NCBI RefSeq assembly: GCF_007858285.1
Contig: NZ_VFIL01000004.1
Coordinates: 310,001 to 374,000, forward strand
Reading direction: 5' to 3'
Length of the DNA: 64,000 bases
Source of the DNA: Pseudomonas brenneri
GTDB lineage: Bacteria; Pseudomonadota; Gammaproteobacteria; Pseudomonadales; Pseudomonadaceae
Notes under the pieces: model-generated
Database searches by the model: none
Told to the model about the DNA's origin: nothing
What the model saw: only the letters and a program-made list of their open reading frames with translations
Translations under genes and position numbers: made by a program
Shown here: positions 9,222 to 18,410 of the stretch, one piece after another
Position numbering within the stretch: position 1 is the stretch's first letter
Layout: each line of letters begins with the position of its first letter

Positions 9222-9711
9222 GGATCACTGCTGAACCCGGCCTTGCATGCGACCCACCGGCACAAAAAGTGACGCACAAGTCACCTTTCCCCGCATCCTC
9301 CCCTGCACAAAAAAAATTATGTAGTGAGTAAAAATAATCACTACATAACCGTTGACGTAACCATTTTGACCTTGCATGATTCAGACGTCTCCCGGATCGG
9401 GAGCGTTGGCAACAAGCGTTTTGAACAGGCTCGTCTGACCGCCGAGCTGTTTTTCCGGATGTGCACTGCCCACAAGGCAGATTGATGAAGCTGACCGGCC
9501 CGCAAGGATCGGTACAAGAAGCTCAAATGCTGCTTGTCTTCGTTATGAAACCATTGCGTAGCAGGTCATCAGCAACACTACATGCATCAGGTTCAAGACC
9601 CTGCCCGTATTCGGCAGACCGTTACTGACGCCCGGTTTTCGGAACCGGAGACAACTTAAAAGTGTATTAACGAATCAACTGAAGATCGCCAACTGGTCAA
9701 GGGGCTTACAC
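9222..9711. other. Non-coding stretch with strong palindromes; possible long leader or sRNA
   Basis: No convincing gene occupies these 490 bases. A perfect 11-base inverted repeat (TTATGTAGTGA-N10-TCACTACATAA) lies at 9317-9348. Further on are CTCCC-GGATC-GGGAG near 9390-9405 and CCGGTT-TTCGG-AACCGG near 9632-9649. Several GGA triplets lie in or beside hairpin loops. There is no clear poly-T terminator, so a long 5' untranslated region of the next gene is as likely as a separate RNA. Confidence 0.4.
9317..9348. promoter_or_regulatory. Perfect 11-bp inverted repeat, possible operator
   Basis: The arms TTATGTAGTGA (9317-9327) and TCACTACATAA (9338-9348) flank an AT-rich 10-base centre. The size fits a dimeric regulator site. 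I do not recognise the regulator. Confidence 0.45.
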
Positions 9712-10041
9712 ATGAATCTGAACAACCAACCAACTATCGACGAATTGGCTGAGATGTTCGCAGCGCAGAAAGACACACTCGACGACCATATCCTGTGGAT
9801 TGGAAAATCGGGCGAAGTGCAAATTGACTGCCTGGCGCCCCATACCGAAGAAGCCGAGTTCGACCGTAATAACCGCGAACTGGCGGCGCGCCTGAAGATG
9901 TACCGCCGCGGCCAGGGTTATGTCGGCAAGAAAGCGGCAGCCGATCGCAACTTTATCGAGCAAGTGTTCGATACACTTAACAATGCCTGGGAGTCTTTCA
10001 AGGACAACTCGCAAGTTAAAGTAATCGACCGCTACTACTAA
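9712..10041 (+). CDS. Small conserved protein of unknown function
   Basis: A 109-aa soluble, acidic protein (MNLNNQPTIDELAEMFAAQ..). It has no signal peptide or membrane segment. It contains a central HILWIGKSGEVQIDCLAP, a basic ARLKMYRRGQGYVGKKA and a C-terminal DRNFIEQVFDTLNNAWESF. GGGGCTTACACATG gives a modest ribosome site. It looks like a real protein from its codon use and isolation, but I do not recognise the family. The long structured region upstream suggests regulated expression. Confidence 0.75.
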   Translation: MNLNNQPTIDELAEMFAAQKDTLDDHILWIGKSGEVQIDCLAPHTEEAEFDRNNRELAARLKMYRRGQGYVGKKAAADRNFIEQVFDTLNNAWESFKDNSQVKVIDRYY

Positions 10042-10057
10042 GAATAACGCTACCTTT

Positions 10058-10086
10058 GTGGGAGCTGGCTTGCCGGCTCCCACATT
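10058..10086. repeat. Single REP hairpin
   Basis: GTGGGAGCTGGC-TTGCC-GGCTCCCAC forms one compact hairpin between two convergent genes and may end transcription of either. Confidence 0.75.
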
Positions 10087-10101
10087 TGTTTATGTGCAAC
10101 T

Positions 10102-11004
10102 TCAACTGTTGGGGTAATGCCCCTTCCCCGCCTCAGCCAGAAAGATATCGAACAGTGCCTGCGCCGCCGCCGACAGCTCATGCCCCGGCTTGGTCAGCAC
10201 ACCAATCGGCCGCTCGATCACCGGCCCGGTCAAGGTGATGCAATGAGCGCCCGCCTCCTCCATCTGCTGCGCGCATAACGCCGGCACCGCGCTGACCCCC
10301 AAGCCATTGGCAACCATCTTGCCCACTGTGGCCAGTTGATGACTTTCGAGGGCCACGGGTAACTTCATTTGCAAGGCACCGAGGTGTTCTTCCAGCATCA
10401 CCCGCACAGTGGAAGGCCGCTGCAGGGTGATAAAAGGTTGCACCAGCAGGGTTTTCCAATCGATCTCGGCCATTTGCGCCAATGGCGAATCGCCGGGCAC
10501 GACGGCGATAAAGCGGTCCAGGTACAGCGGGGTGAATGCCAGCGACGACCCCGGCGCCGGTTCGAACGCTACCCCCAACTCCACCTGGCGATCACGGACC
10601 ATTTCCAGCACTTGTTCGTTGATCAGGTCATGCACCGTCACGTTGACCTGAGGAAAGCACGCGCGAAAGATCTTCAAGATCGGCGGCAGCAGGTTGCCGG
10701 CAAACGACGGCATCGCCGCCACCGTTACCCGCCCACGTTGCAGGGTAAAACGCTGGCGCAATTCATCTTCGGCATTGTCCCAATCGGCAATCAGACGACG
10801 CGCAAGCGGCAACAAGGATTCACCTTCAGGGGTCAGTGCCACGTTACGGGTATTGCGGCTGAAAAGGCGCCCGCCCAAGCCCTCTTCCAGGCCCTTGATG
10901 GTCAGGCTCAGGGCCGACTGGGACAAATGCAGGCGCTCACAGGCGGCGGCAAAACTCAGGCTTTGGGCCACGGCAAGGAAGGCCCGCATCTGTTTAACTG
11001 TCAT
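10102..11004 (-). CDS. LysR-family regulator, DhcR-like
   Basis: A 300-aa LysR protein. The winged helix is at MTVKQMRAFLAVAQSLSFAAA with recognition helix LSQSALSLTIKGLEE. A LysR substrate domain follows, ending in an amphipathic tail. ATG 11004 is preferred to 11022 because the domain starts there. It is divergent from the CoA-transferase/thiolase genes, the same plan as P. aeruginosa PA1998 (dhcR) beside PA1999-PA2001, so it probably activates those genes in response to a pathway metabolite. The synteny is from memory and could be checked by alignment. Confidence 0.85.
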   Translation of the reverse strand: MTVKQMRAFLAVAQSLSFAAACERLHLSQSALSLTIKGLEEGLGGRLFSRNTRNVALTPEGESLLPLARRLIADWDNAEDELRQRFTLQRGRVTVAAMPSFAGNLLPPILKIFRACFPQVNVTVHDLINEQVLEMVRDRQVELGVAFEPAPGSSLAFTPLYLDRFIAVVPGDSPLAQMAEIDWKTLLVQPFITLQRPSTVRVMLEEHLGALQMKLPVALESHQLATVGKMVANGLGVSAVPALCAQQMEEAGAHCITLTGPVIERPIGVLTKPGHELSAAAQALFDIFLAEAGKGHYPNS

Positions 11005-11117
11005 GACGCTGCTCCAACGCATGGGTAATTGTGCTGTTTTTTAAATCAATCAACCTTAAAAAACAACTTAACAAATCAATCCGTCGGCGCAACACTCGGT
11101 TCACTGGCTGGACCACA

Positions 11118-11125
11118 AACAATAA
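11118..11125 (+). promoter_or_regulatory. Candidate Hfq/Crc CA motif before CoA-transferase A
   Basis: AACAATAA (AANAANAA), 11 bases before ATG 11137, overlapping the ribosome binding region (AAAAGAGGTG). Confidence 0.6.
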
Positions 11126-11136
11126 AAGAGGTGCAT

Positions 11137-11835
11137 ATGGCAGGTTTCGATAAACGCGTGGCGTCCTATGAAGAAGCGCTGGCAGGCCTGGAAGATGGCA
11201 TGACCGTACTCTCCGGTGGTTTTGGCCTGTGTGGCATCCCGGAAAATCTCATCGCCGAAATCAAGCGCAAAGGCACCCGCGACCTGACGGTGGTTTCCAA
11301 CAATTGCGGCGTCGACGGTTTCGGCCTGGGCGTGTTGCTGGAAGAAAAACAGATCAGTAAGGTCATCGCCTCCTACGTCGGTGAAAACGCCCTGTTCGAG
11401 AAGCAACTGCTCAGCGGCGAAATCGAAGTGGTGTTGACGCCCCAAGGCACCCTGGCGGAAAAAATGCGCGCAGGCGGCGCCGGCATCCCGGCCTTCTTTA
11501 CCGCCACCGGCGTCGGTACCCCGGTCGCCGAAGGCAAGGAAACCCGTGAATTCAACGGTCGCCCGTATCTGATGGAAGAATCCATTACCGGCGACTTCGC
11601 CATCGTCAAAGGTTGGAAAGCCGACCATTTCGGCAACGTGATCTACCGCCACACGGCGCAAAACTTCAACCCGCTGGCGGCCACCGCCGGCAAGATCACC
11701 GTGGTTGAAGTCGAGGAAATCGTCGAACCGGGCGAGTTGGACCCGGCGCAGATCCACACCCCTGGCATCTACGTCGACCGGATCATCTGCGGCACATTCG
11801 AGAAGCGCATCGAACAGCGCACCGTCCGCAAGTAA
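11137..11835 (+). CDS. dhcA: 3-oxoacid CoA-transferase subunit A
   Basis: The A subunit of a two-part class I CoA-transferase. It moves CoA from succinyl-CoA to a 3-oxoacid such as acetoacetate (ScoA/AtoD) or, in the P. aeruginosa counterpart, 3-dehydrocarnitine. Landmarks are the glycine loop [27 protein letters not shown] and [16 protein letters not shown]. It is 232 aa, normal for the subunit. ATG 11137 has GAGGTG just upstream; the longer frame from 11029 overlaps the promoter. It is first in a three-gene operon with subunit B and a thiolase. Substrate choice between acetoacetate and dehydrocarnitine cannot be settled here. Confidence 0.9.
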   Translation: MAGFDKRVASYEEALAGLEDGMTVLSGGFGLCGIPENLIAEIKRKGTRDLTVVSNNCGVDGFGLGVLLEEKQISKVIASYVGENALFEKQLLSGEIEVVLTPQGTLAEKMRAGGAGIPAFFTATGVGTPVAEGKETREFNGRPYLMEESITGDFAIVKGWKADHFGNVIYRHTAQNFNPLAATAGKITVVEVEEIVEPGELDPAQIHTPGIYVDRIICGTFEKRIEQRTVRK

Positions 11836-11847
11836 TCCTCTAGCCCG

Positions 11848-11855
11848 AATAATAA
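11848..11855 (+). promoter_or_regulatory. Candidate Hfq/Crc CA motif before CoA-transferase B
   Basis: AATAATAA runs directly into the Shine-Dalgarno AAGGA, 11 bases before ATG 11867. It fits AANAANAA exactly. Confidence 0.6.
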
Positions 11856-11866
11856 GGACACATAAA

Positions 11867-12526
11867 ATGGCTCTTACCCGCGAACAAATGGCTCAACGCG
11901 TCGCCCGCGAAATGCAGGACGGCTTCTACGTCAACCTCGGCATCGGCATCCCGACCCTGGTGGCCAACTACATCCCCGACGGCATGGAAGTGATGCTGCA
12001 GTCGGAAAACGGCCTGCTGGGCATGGGTCCGTTTCCTACCGAAGACACCATCGACGCCGACATGATCAACGCCGGCAAGCAGACCGTTACCGCACGCATC
12101 GGCGCCTCGATTTTCTCTTCCGCCGAATCCTTCGCCATGATTCGTGGCGGGCATGTCGACCTCACGGTACTCGGCGCCTTTGAGGTGGATGTACATGGCA
12201 ACATCGCGTCCTGGATGATCCCAGGCAAGCTGGTCAAGGGCATGGGCGGCGCCATGGACCTGGTGGCCGGCGCAGAAAACATCATCGTGATCATGACCCA
12301 CGCCTCCAAGGACGGTGAGTCCAAGTTGCTCAGCCAATGCAGCCTGCCGCTGACCGGTGCCAACTGCATCAAGCGCGTGCTGACGGACCTGGCCTACCTG
12401 GAAATCGAAAATGGCGCTTTTGTCCTCAAGGAACGCGCACCTGGCGTCAGCGTTGAAGAGATTGTCAGCAAGACCGCCGGTAAACTGATCGTCCCGGACC
12501 ACGTTCCAGAAATGCATTTCCAGTGA
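11867..12526 (+). CDS. dhcB: 3-oxoacid CoA-transferase subunit B
   Basis: The 219-aa B subunit, carrying the catalytic glutamate in [13 protein letters not shown], which forms the glutamyl-CoA thioester in this family. Other landmarks are [16 protein letters not shown] and [18 protein letters not shown] 11867 follows AAGGACACATAAA, whereas the longer frame from 11705 would overlap subunit A by 130 bp. It is 31 bp after subunit A and 11 bp before the thiolase, so the three are co-transcribed. Confidence 0.92.
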   Translation: MALTREQMAQRVAREMQDGFYVNLGIGIPTLVANYIPDGMEVMLQSENGLLGMGPFPTEDTIDADMINAGKQTVTARIGASIFSSAESFAMIRGGHVDLTVLGAFEVDVHGNIASWMIPGKLVKGMGGAMDLVAGAENIIVIMTHASKDGESKLLSQCSLPLTGANCIKRVLTDLAYLEIENGAFVLKERAPGVSVEEIVSKTAGKLIVPDHVPEMHFQ

Positions 12527-12537
12527 GGACAGATTCC

Positions 12538-13719
12538 ATGCAAGACGTCGTGATTGTTGCTGCCACCCGCACCGCCGTGGGCAGCTTCCAAGGTGCCCTG
12601 GCGAGCATCCCGGCACCGGAACTGGGCGCTGCGGTGATCCGCCGCCTGCTGGAGCAGACGGGTCTCGATCCTGCGCAAGTGGATGAAGTGATCCTCGGCC
12701 AGGTGCTGACCGCAGGCAGTGGCCAGAACCCGGCGCGCCAGGCGTCGATCCTCGCCGGCCTGCCGCATGCGGTGCCGAGCCTGACCTTGAACAAGGTCTG
12801 CGGCTCGGGCCTCAAGGCCCTGCACCTGGGCGCGCAAGCCATCCGCTGCGGTGACGCCGAGGTGATCATCGCTGGCGGCATGGAGAACATGAGCCTGGCC
12901 CCCTACGTACTGCCATCCGCCCGCACCGGCCTGCGCATGGGCCACGCGAAGATGGTCGACAGCATGATCACCGACGGCCTGTGGGATGCGTTCAACGACT
13001 ACCACATGGGTATCACTGCGGAAAACCTGGTGGACAAATACGGTATCAGCCGTGAAGCCCAGGACGCGTTCGCCGCCGCCTCCCAGCAAAAAGCCGTCGC
13101 CGCGATTGAAGCCGGGCGCTTTGCCGACGAGATAACGCCGATCCTGATTCCCCAGCGCAAAGGCGACCCGATTGCCTTTGCCGTGGACGAGCAACCCCGT
13201 GCCGGCACCACCGCCGAATCCCTGGGCAAGCTCAAGCCAGCCTTCAAGAAAGACGGCAGCGTCACCGCCGGCAACGCGTCGAGCCTCAATGACGGCGCCG
13301 CTGCGGTGCTGCTGATGAGCGCCGACAAAGCCAAGGCCCTCGGCCTGCCGGTCCTGGCGCGTATTGCCAGCTACGCCAACGCAGGTGTCGACCCGGCAAT
13401 CATGGGCATTGGCCCGGTGTCTGCGACCCGCCGTTGCCTGGACAAGGCCGGCTGGCAACTGGCCGACCTGGACCTGATCGAAGCCAACGAAGCGTTTGCC
13501 GCACAGGCACTGGCGGTGGGCAAGGAACTGGAGTGGGATGCGAGCAAGGTCAACGTCAACGGCGGCGCGATTGCCATCGGCCACCCGATTGGCGCTTCAG
13601 GCTGCCGCGTGCTGGTGACCCTGCTGCATGAAATGATCAAGCGCGATGCCAAGAAAGGCTTGGCCACCTTGTGCATCGGCGGCGGTCAGGGCGTGGCACT
13701 GGCCCTTGAGCGCGACTGA
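12538..13719 (+). CDS. atoB: Acetyl-CoA acetyltransferase (thiolase)
   Basis: A biosynthetic-type thiolase that cleaves acetoacetyl-CoA to two acetyl-CoA. It is 393 aa. The nucleophilic Cys is in [11 protein letters not shown], the His in [16 protein letters not shown] and the second Cys in [17 protein letters not shown] 12538 is chosen because the family begins [12 protein letters not shown]. It is last in the CoA-transferase operon, which would turn a 3-oxoacid into acetyl-CoA, and is followed by a strong terminator. Confidence 0.95.
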   Translation: MQDVVIVAATRTAVGSFQGALASIPAPELGAAVIRRLLEQTGLDPAQVDEVILGQVLTAGSGQNPARQASILAGLPHAVPSLTLNKVCGSGLKALHLGAQAIRCGDAEVIIAGGMENMSLAPYVLPSARTGLRMGHAKMVDSMITDGLWDAFNDYHMGITAENLVDKYGISREAQDAFAAASQQKAVAAIEAGRFADEITPILIPQRKGDPIAFAVDEQPRAGTTAESLGKLKPAFKKDGSVTAGNASSLNDGAAAVLLMSADKAKALGLPVLARIASYANAGVDPAIMGIGPVSATRRCLDKAGWQLADLDLIEANEAFAAQALAVGKELEWDASKVNVNGGAIAIGHPIGASGCRVLVTLLHEMIKRDAKKGLATLCIGGGQGVALALERD

Positions 13720-13740
13720 TTCAACGAGCAACATGAAAGA

Positions 13741-13773
13741 GGCCCGGTTCCACGAAAACCGGGCCTTTTTTTG
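13741..13773 (+). terminator. Rho-independent terminator of the CoA-transferase operon
   Basis: GGCCCGGTT-CCACGAAA-ACCGGGCC followed by TTTTTTT, 22 bp after the thiolase stop. Confidence 0.9.
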
Positions 13774-13799
13774 CCTATCTGATTTGCGAACGTCCTTCA

Positions 13800-13829
13800 A
13801 TGTAGGAGCTGGCAAGCCAGCGCCTACAA
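13800..13829. repeat. Single REP hairpin
   Basis: TGTAGGAGCTGGC-AAGCCAGCGCCTACA, a shortened element between the terminator and the thioesterase gene. Confidence 0.7.
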
Positions 13830-13842
13830 TAGATCGCCATCG

Positions 13843-14253
13843 TCAGCCAGGTTGGGGTACGGCGAAGACCGCATTGGCCCGCACCACGACCTTTTCTCCC
13901 ACCTGCAAACTGACCGTGGCAAACGCCATCTGCCGCCCGCGCTTGTGATGCTCCAAGTGCACCTCGATCCACTCCCCTACCTGTACCGCCCCCAGATAAT
14001 CGAGGGTCATGCTCGCGGTAATCAACGGCAACGGCGGGTCGCTGGAAAACGCCATGGCGTAACCCATGCCAACATCCGCCAGGGTCGCAAGCACGCCACC
14101 GTGGACCGTGCCGCGTCCGTTGGCATGGCGATTGTCGGCGCGCAGCCCCAGTTGCAAGTGCAGGCCTTCGCCACGGCAATACACCGGACCAAGCAAGTCC
14201 AGGAGCGGGCTGCTGCGGGGCAATGGGATAAAACCTTCAGGAATAACAGTCAT
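13843..14253 (-). CDS. PaaI-family hotdog thioesterase
   Basis: A 136-aa single hotdog domain of the 4HBT/PaaI type, which hydrolyses acyl-CoA thioesters. The family core is visible as NRHANGRGTVHGGVLATLADVGMG, with the conserved Asn/His-Gly-Gly segment and the Asp of the central helix. LITASMTLDYLGAVQVGEWI follows. ATG 14253 is preferred to 14409: AAGGA lies upstream and the 52 extra residues resemble no domain. Substrate unknown. Confidence 0.88.
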   Translation of the reverse strand: MTVIPEGFIPLPRSSPLLDLLGPVYCRGEGLHLQLGLRADNRHANGRGTVHGGVLATLADVGMGYAMAFSSDPPLPLITASMTLDYLGAVQVGEWIEVHLEHHKRGRQMAFATVSLQVGEKVVVRANAVFAVPQPG

Positions 14254-14423
14254 GGTCGGATCGTCCTTGTGTGCAGACACAAGGTTTAACCCTGGGCGCG
14301 CGTTGCAGCCATCAAGATCAATGCGGCAAATCTGTGGCGATAAGCCTACGCCCGCTTTGCGTTCGCCGGGCAAACCCGCTTTAATCGCCGCGCACTTTAT
14401 CCCGCACACTTGAAGGAACTGTA

Positions 14424-15203
14424 ATGCGCCATCTGGAAGGCAGATTCACTGCACTGTTGTTATTGACTGGCCTGCTGCTCGGCGGCTGCTCGCCCAAGGA
14501 GTACTCCGAGGCCACGGCCATCAGTGGCGAACAGGGCCGGGCCGGCGCGCTGCTGGCCTATGAGCATGAGTTGAGCCTGGCGATGCCAGTAGCCCTGCTG
14601 GCACTGCGCATGCAGGCCACTCGCCAAGCCTGTGAGTCGGCGCAGTTCGGCGCTTGCAATATCCTGCGTATCGAAGAGAACAGCGACGGCGGCATGATCG
14701 TGCTACGCATTGTTCCAAACGGTGTCGAGCCGTTGGTGAGCATGGCGGCCGAGGGCGGTCAACTGGGCCAGCGTATCACCAGCGCCGAGGACCTGGCCGA
14801 CGCCGTGGCCGATGTGCGCCGTCGCCAGGAACGCTTGCAGGCCCAGCAAAAACGCCTGGATGAACTGGCTGCGCGCAAGGACATCACCGTGGGCGATCTG
14901 ATCACCCTCAGCAAGGAACAGGCCGCCATCGAAAACGAGCTGCAGGAACTGGCACAGATCGCCGCCGGCCAACAGCGGCGCCTGGACACCAACCGCGTGA
15001 CCCTGAACTTCCAACCCTCAGACGGCGAACATCAGCAATCGCGCTTTGCCAGGATGTTCGGCAACCTGGGCGACAACCTGGTCGATGGCACCGCCGATGC
15101 CCTGGAGCGCTCCAGCTATGTGCTGCCGTTTGTGATCCTCGCGTTCCCGGTGTTGTGGCTGTGGGTCTGGTTGTGGCGCAAGCTGGTCAAGCGTCGCCCC
15201 TGA
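14424..15203 (+). CDS. DUF4349-type lipoprotein
   Basis: A 259-aa lipoprotein with a type II signal (LLLLTGLLLGGC, Cys 22 as the lipid site). A DUF4349-like region has a coiled coil around residues 125-195 (RRRQERLQAQQKRLDELAARK). A C-terminal membrane helix (SSYVLPFVILAFPVLWLWVWLWRKL) ends in a basic tail. It therefore sits in the envelope with both lipid and helix anchors, unless the lipobox is not processed. AAGGAA lies upstream of the start. Function not known. Confidence 0.82.
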   Translation: MRHLEGRFTALLLLTGLLLGGCSPKEYSEATAISGEQGRAGALLAYEHELSLAMPVALLALRMQATRQACESAQFGACNILRIEENSDGGMIVLRIVPNGVEPLVSMAAEGGQLGQRITSAEDLADAVADVRRRQERLQAQQKRLDELAARKDITVGDLITLSKEQAAIENELQELAQIAAGQQRRLDTNRVTLNFQPSDGEHQQSRFARMFGNLGDNLVDGTADALERSSYVLPFVILAFPVLWLWVWLWRKLVKRRP

Positions 15204-15205
15204 CC

Positions 15206-16291
15206 TCAGCGCTTGATGCAGCGCTGGTAACGCTCATCCACGCGCTGGGCGAACCAGGCCGTGGTGAGGTTGCGGGTGATCTTCGGGCTTTTGAGCACAA
15301 TACCCGGCAGGATCGCCCGCGGCAGCGGTTTGCCTTCGGCTTTCTCGGCCAGGGCAAACACCCGCTGGTACAGGGTGGTCTCTTCAAAATCCAGGCGATC
15401 GCCCTGCTCTAGCTGGCTGCGAATGCTCGGGTTGCGCATGTCCAGCTTCTTGCCCAATGAACGCACCGCCAGCTCCGTGGTGCCGGGCATGATGGAGCCA
15501 TGCAGGATCAGATCCCCATCCAGCGCCAGACGCGTGCCCGAGGCGCGGCTGACGGCAGCCTGGAACGCCGCATTGCGACTGGCGTACCAACCGGCGTTGA
15601 AATCCGCAAAACGGTACAGCGGCTGGCTGTAGTTCACCGGGTAGCCGAGCAAATGGGCGATGCCGAAGTACATGCCACCCCGTCGGGTAAACACTTCCCG
15701 GCGAATGCTGCCGTCCACGGTGTAGGGATAGCCCCTGGCCTGTTTCTCGGCAAAGGCAATGCTCACCTGCATCGGGCCTGCGGTATGCACGGGGTTGAAA
15801 CTGCCAAACAAAGTGCGCCCCAACGGCACAGTGCCAATGAAATCATCAAAGATACCACTCAGGTCTTTTTCGGTACGCGCAGCGCTCAGGCGCTCGGCGT
15901 AGGACTTGCCCGTGGGCGAACGCAGTTGCAACGCGGTACGCACCAGCACGGCCGGCACATGCACTTTGCCTGCACGACGGAGGATTTCATCCTGGGCGAT
16001 CTTGCCCATGTTCGGCACCGGCGGGTCGACCTGGTAGGTGGACTCCTGCTCGGTCACGGCCAGTACCGCGCAGATATTCTCGGTGCTGGGGTAGATGTCC
16101 TGGCTGTCGAAGGCGGTGTAGATATCCTGGGCCCAACCGGCGCGATCCGACACCTTGGCCGGCATCAGCCGCACGATCTGCGCCTTGACCTCGGCCTCAC
16201 TGCGCTCGGGCTGTTGCTGGCTGCGTTGGGTTGAACAGCCGGCCATGACCAACAAGGCGGCCAGGCAGAGAATCAGCCGGGATGAAAGCAT
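15206..16291 (-). CDS. DUF1615-family lipoprotein
   Basis: A 361-aa lipoprotein: signal MLSSRLILCLAALLVMAGC with lipobox VMAGC, followed by a region that looks like DUF1615 (ICAVLAVTEQESTYQVDPPVPN, GPMQVSIAFAEK, RRGGMYFGIAHLLGYP). The ESTYQ and GPMQVS segments are reminiscent of lysozyme-like folds, so a peptidoglycan-related role is possible, but that is inference. It is convergent with the DUF4349 gene, with stop codons two bases apart. Confidence 0.8.
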   Translation of the reverse strand: MLSSRLILCLAALLVMAGCSTQRSQQQPERSEAEVKAQIVRLMPAKVSDRAGWAQDIYTAFDSQDIYPSTENICAVLAVTEQESTYQVDPPVPNMGKIAQDEILRRAGKVHVPAVLVRTALQLRSPTGKSYAERLSAARTEKDLSGIFDDFIGTVPLGRTLFGSFNPVHTAGPMQVSIAFAEKQARGYPYTVDGSIRREVFTRRGGMYFGIAHLLGYPVNYSQPLYRFADFNAGWYASRNAAFQAAVSRASGTRLALDGDLILHGSIMPGTTELAVRSLGKKLDMRNPSIRSQLEQGDRLDFEETTLYQRVFALAEKAEGKPLPRAILPGIVLKSPKITRNLTTAWFAQRVDERYQRCIKR

Positions 16292-16350
16292 GCGAGGGTG
16301 TCCTGTAAGCCGATGAAAGCACCCACTATCTCACAAACCCACACCCACCC

Positions 16351-16452
16351 CTGTAGGAGCCGGCTTGCCGGCGAAGAACGTCAACGGTAACGCGTACCAC
16401 CTGAATGAACGCGTTGTTTGTGAGTTTTTCGCCGGCAAGCCGGCTCCTACAG
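16351..16452. repeat. REP pair
   Basis: TGTAGGAGCCGGCTTGCCGG and the inverse CCGGCAAGCCGGCTCCTACA separated by about 55 bp, between the DUF1615 promoter side and the hemB 3' end. Confidence 0.88.
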
Positions 16453-16468
16453 GGGTGTAGCGTCAGGA

Positions 16469-17443
16469 TCAGATCCCGGAAAGCGCCAGGTCCATCGCAA
16501 AGTAGGTGAAGATCAAGTCCGCACCGGCACGCTTGATCGAGCCCAGGGTCTCACGCACCACCCGTGCTTCATCAATGGCCCCTGCCTGGGCACCGAACTT
16601 GATCATCGCGTATTCGCCACTGACCTGGTAGGCCGCCACGGGCAAGCGCGAGGCTTCACGGATATCGCGGATGATGTCCAGGTAGGCGCCGGCCGGCTTG
16701 ACCATCAGGCAGTCGGCACCTTCCTGCTCGTCGAGCAGGGATTCGCGCACGGCTTCGCGGCGGTTCATCGGGTTCATCTGGTAGCTTTTGCGATCGCCCT
16801 TCAGCGCACTGCCGCCCGCCTCGCGGAACGGGCCATACAGGGCCGAAGCGAATTTGGTGGAATAGGCCATGATCGGGATATGGTTGAAACCGGCCGCATC
16901 CAGGGCCCGGCGAATAGCCTGGACCTGGCCGTCCATCGCCGCCGACGGCGCGATCACATCGGCACCGGCGCGGGCGGCCGCCACTGCTTGCTTGCCCAGG
17001 TTGGCCAGGGTGCGGTCGTTGTCCACTTCATTACCGTGCATCACGCCGCAATGGCCGTGATCGGTGTATTCGCAGAAGCAGGTGTCGGACATCACGATCA
17101 TCTCCGGCACCGCGTCCTTGCAGATCGCCGACATGCGCGACACCAGCCCACGCTCGTTCCAGGTGTCGCTGCCGCTGGCGTCCAGGTGATGAGACACGCC
17201 AAACGTCATCACCGACTTGATCCCGGCGCGGGCAAAGCGCTCGATTTCACTGGCCAGTTTCGATTCAGGGATGCGCATCACACCGGGCATGCTGGTAATC
17301 GGTACGAAATCGTCGATTTCTTCTTCGACAAAAATCGGCAACACCAGGTCATTGAGGGTGAATTCGGTTTCCTGGAACAGGCTGCGTAACTCGGGGGAAC
17401 GACGTAGGCGGCGAGGACGGGTTTCGGGGAACTGGCTGGACAT
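16469..17443 (-). CDS. hemB: Delta-aminolevulinate dehydratase, zinc-type
   Basis: It condenses two 5-aminolevulinates to porphobilinogen in haem synthesis. It is 324 aa. The Schiff-base lysines are in AYSTKFAS and [10 protein letters not shown]. The metal site [15 protein letters not shown] has Cys 122, 124 and 132, the zinc-binding triad of the E. coli enzyme, not the Asp-rich version of the magnesium-dependent P. aeruginosa HemB. AGGAGC precedes the start. Because Pseudomonas usually has a Mg-type HemB, this may be a second copy. Confidence 0.95.
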   Translation of the reverse strand: MSSQFPETRPRRLRRSPELRSLFQETEFTLNDLVLPIFVEEEIDDFVPITSMPGVMRIPESKLASEIERFARAGIKSVMTFGVSHHLDASGSDTWNERGLVSRMSAICKDAVPEMIVMSDTCFCEYTDHGHCGVMHGNEVDNDRTLANLGKQAVAAARAGADVIAPSAAMDGQVQAIRRALDAAGFNHIPIMAYSTKFASALYGPFREAGGSALKGDRKSYQMNPMNRREAVRESLLDEQEGADCLMVKPAGAYLDIIRDIREASRLPVAAYQVSGEYAMIKFGAQAGAIDEARVVRETLGSIKRAGADLIFTYFAMDLALSGI

Positions 17444-17564
17444 GAATGCTCCTGAAAAAAACAGGCGAAAAAACCTAGGGGCGAAAGCTTATGCCCTACG
17501 CACCCATCAGAACAAACGCTGGGGAACAACAGTTTATTCCCCTGGCGGTAACAATTGCATTGAC

Positions 17565-18407
17565 CTACAGCCGTAGACAGCCCTCTATGCAGAGCGTCAC
17601 GGCACCACCGATCCAGACTTCATCACCTTGCCGGGCGACACGGATTCGCCCTACACGCCCCATGGTAGTGCCCTGGCTGACCACATACGCATCGGGCGCC
17701 AAGCCTTCGCCCAGCAACCACTGCGCCAGGCCGGCATTCAGGCTGCCAGTGGCCGGATCTTCCGGCGCCCCATCACCAGCAATGAACGCCCGCACCTCAA
17801 ACTGCGCATCAACCTCATCGCGGGCAGGATCACACGGGGCAATCACGCCCACCGCCAGCCCCAGCAACTTTGAATAGTCCGGCTGCAAGGCCAGTACCGC
17901 CTGCCGATCAGTCAACATCAGGGCCAGCCAGCCCGCGCCGTTATCGACCCATTGGCTGCGAAGGATCGCCTCGGGCTCAAGGTTCAGGGCCAGGCGTACA
18001 CGCTCCAGCAACTCAACATCCAACGGGCCCGAACGGATCAAGGGTGGGGCGATAAACGCCAACTCGTCACCCTCGCGGCGGATGCGCACCAGGCCGATCT
18101 CGCATTCCTGGATGATCTCGCTGCCCCGGGGCACACCACCGGCTTGCAGCCATGCCTGGCAACTGCCCAGGGTCGGATGGCCGGCGAAGGGCAGTTCCTG
18201 CACAGTGGTAAAAATCCGCACTCGGTAATCGGCACGTGGGTCCCGGGGCTGGAGCAGGAAGGTGGTTTCGCTGAGGTTGGTCCATTGGGCAAAGTCGGCC
18301 ATCTGCTGGTCGCTGAGGCTATCGGCGCCCAGCACTACAGCCAGTGGGTTGCCCTTGAGTGCGACCCTGCTGAACACGTCCAGTTGCTTGAAATCGAAAG
18401 TCGGCAT
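17565..18407 (-). CDS. PhzF-family isomerase-like protein
   Basis: A 280-aa protein with the two-lobed diaminopimelate-epimerase-like fold of PhzF. The N-lobe starts FKQLDVFSRVALKGNPLAVVL, and the acidic residue expected for catalysis is in NLSETTFLL. GHPTLGSCQAWL and DPATGSLNAGLAQWL are family motifs. No phenazine genes are nearby, so it is probably a housekeeping homologue with unknown substrate. Its ATG lies three bases after the stop of the GST gene (TGACCCATG), so the two are an operon. Confidence 0.9.
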   Translation of the reverse strand: MPTFDFKQLDVFSRVALKGNPLAVVLGADSLSDQQMADFAQWTNLSETTFLLQPRDPRADYRVRIFTTVQELPFAGHPTLGSCQAWLQAGGVPRGSEIIQECEIGLVRIRREGDELAFIAPPLIRSGPLDVELLERVRLALNLEPEAILRSQWVDNGAGWLALMLTDRQAVLALQPDYSKLLGLAVGVIAPCDPARDEVDAQFEVRAFIAGDGAPEDPATGSLNAGLAQWLLGEGLAPDAYVVSQGTTMGRVGRIRVARQGDEVWIGGAVTLCIEGCLRL

Positions 18408-18410
18408 GGG

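Noticed and set aside
9341..9526. 61-residue minus-strand frame in the structured non-coding stretch
   Set aside because: Cys/Arg/Ser-rich, no ribosome site, and it lies across the hairpins; more likely non-coding.
9390..9650. An RsmX/Y/Z-type sRNA in the non-coding region
   Set aside because: GGA triplets occur, but there is no GacA upstream box and no poly-T terminator, so the assignment is not supported.
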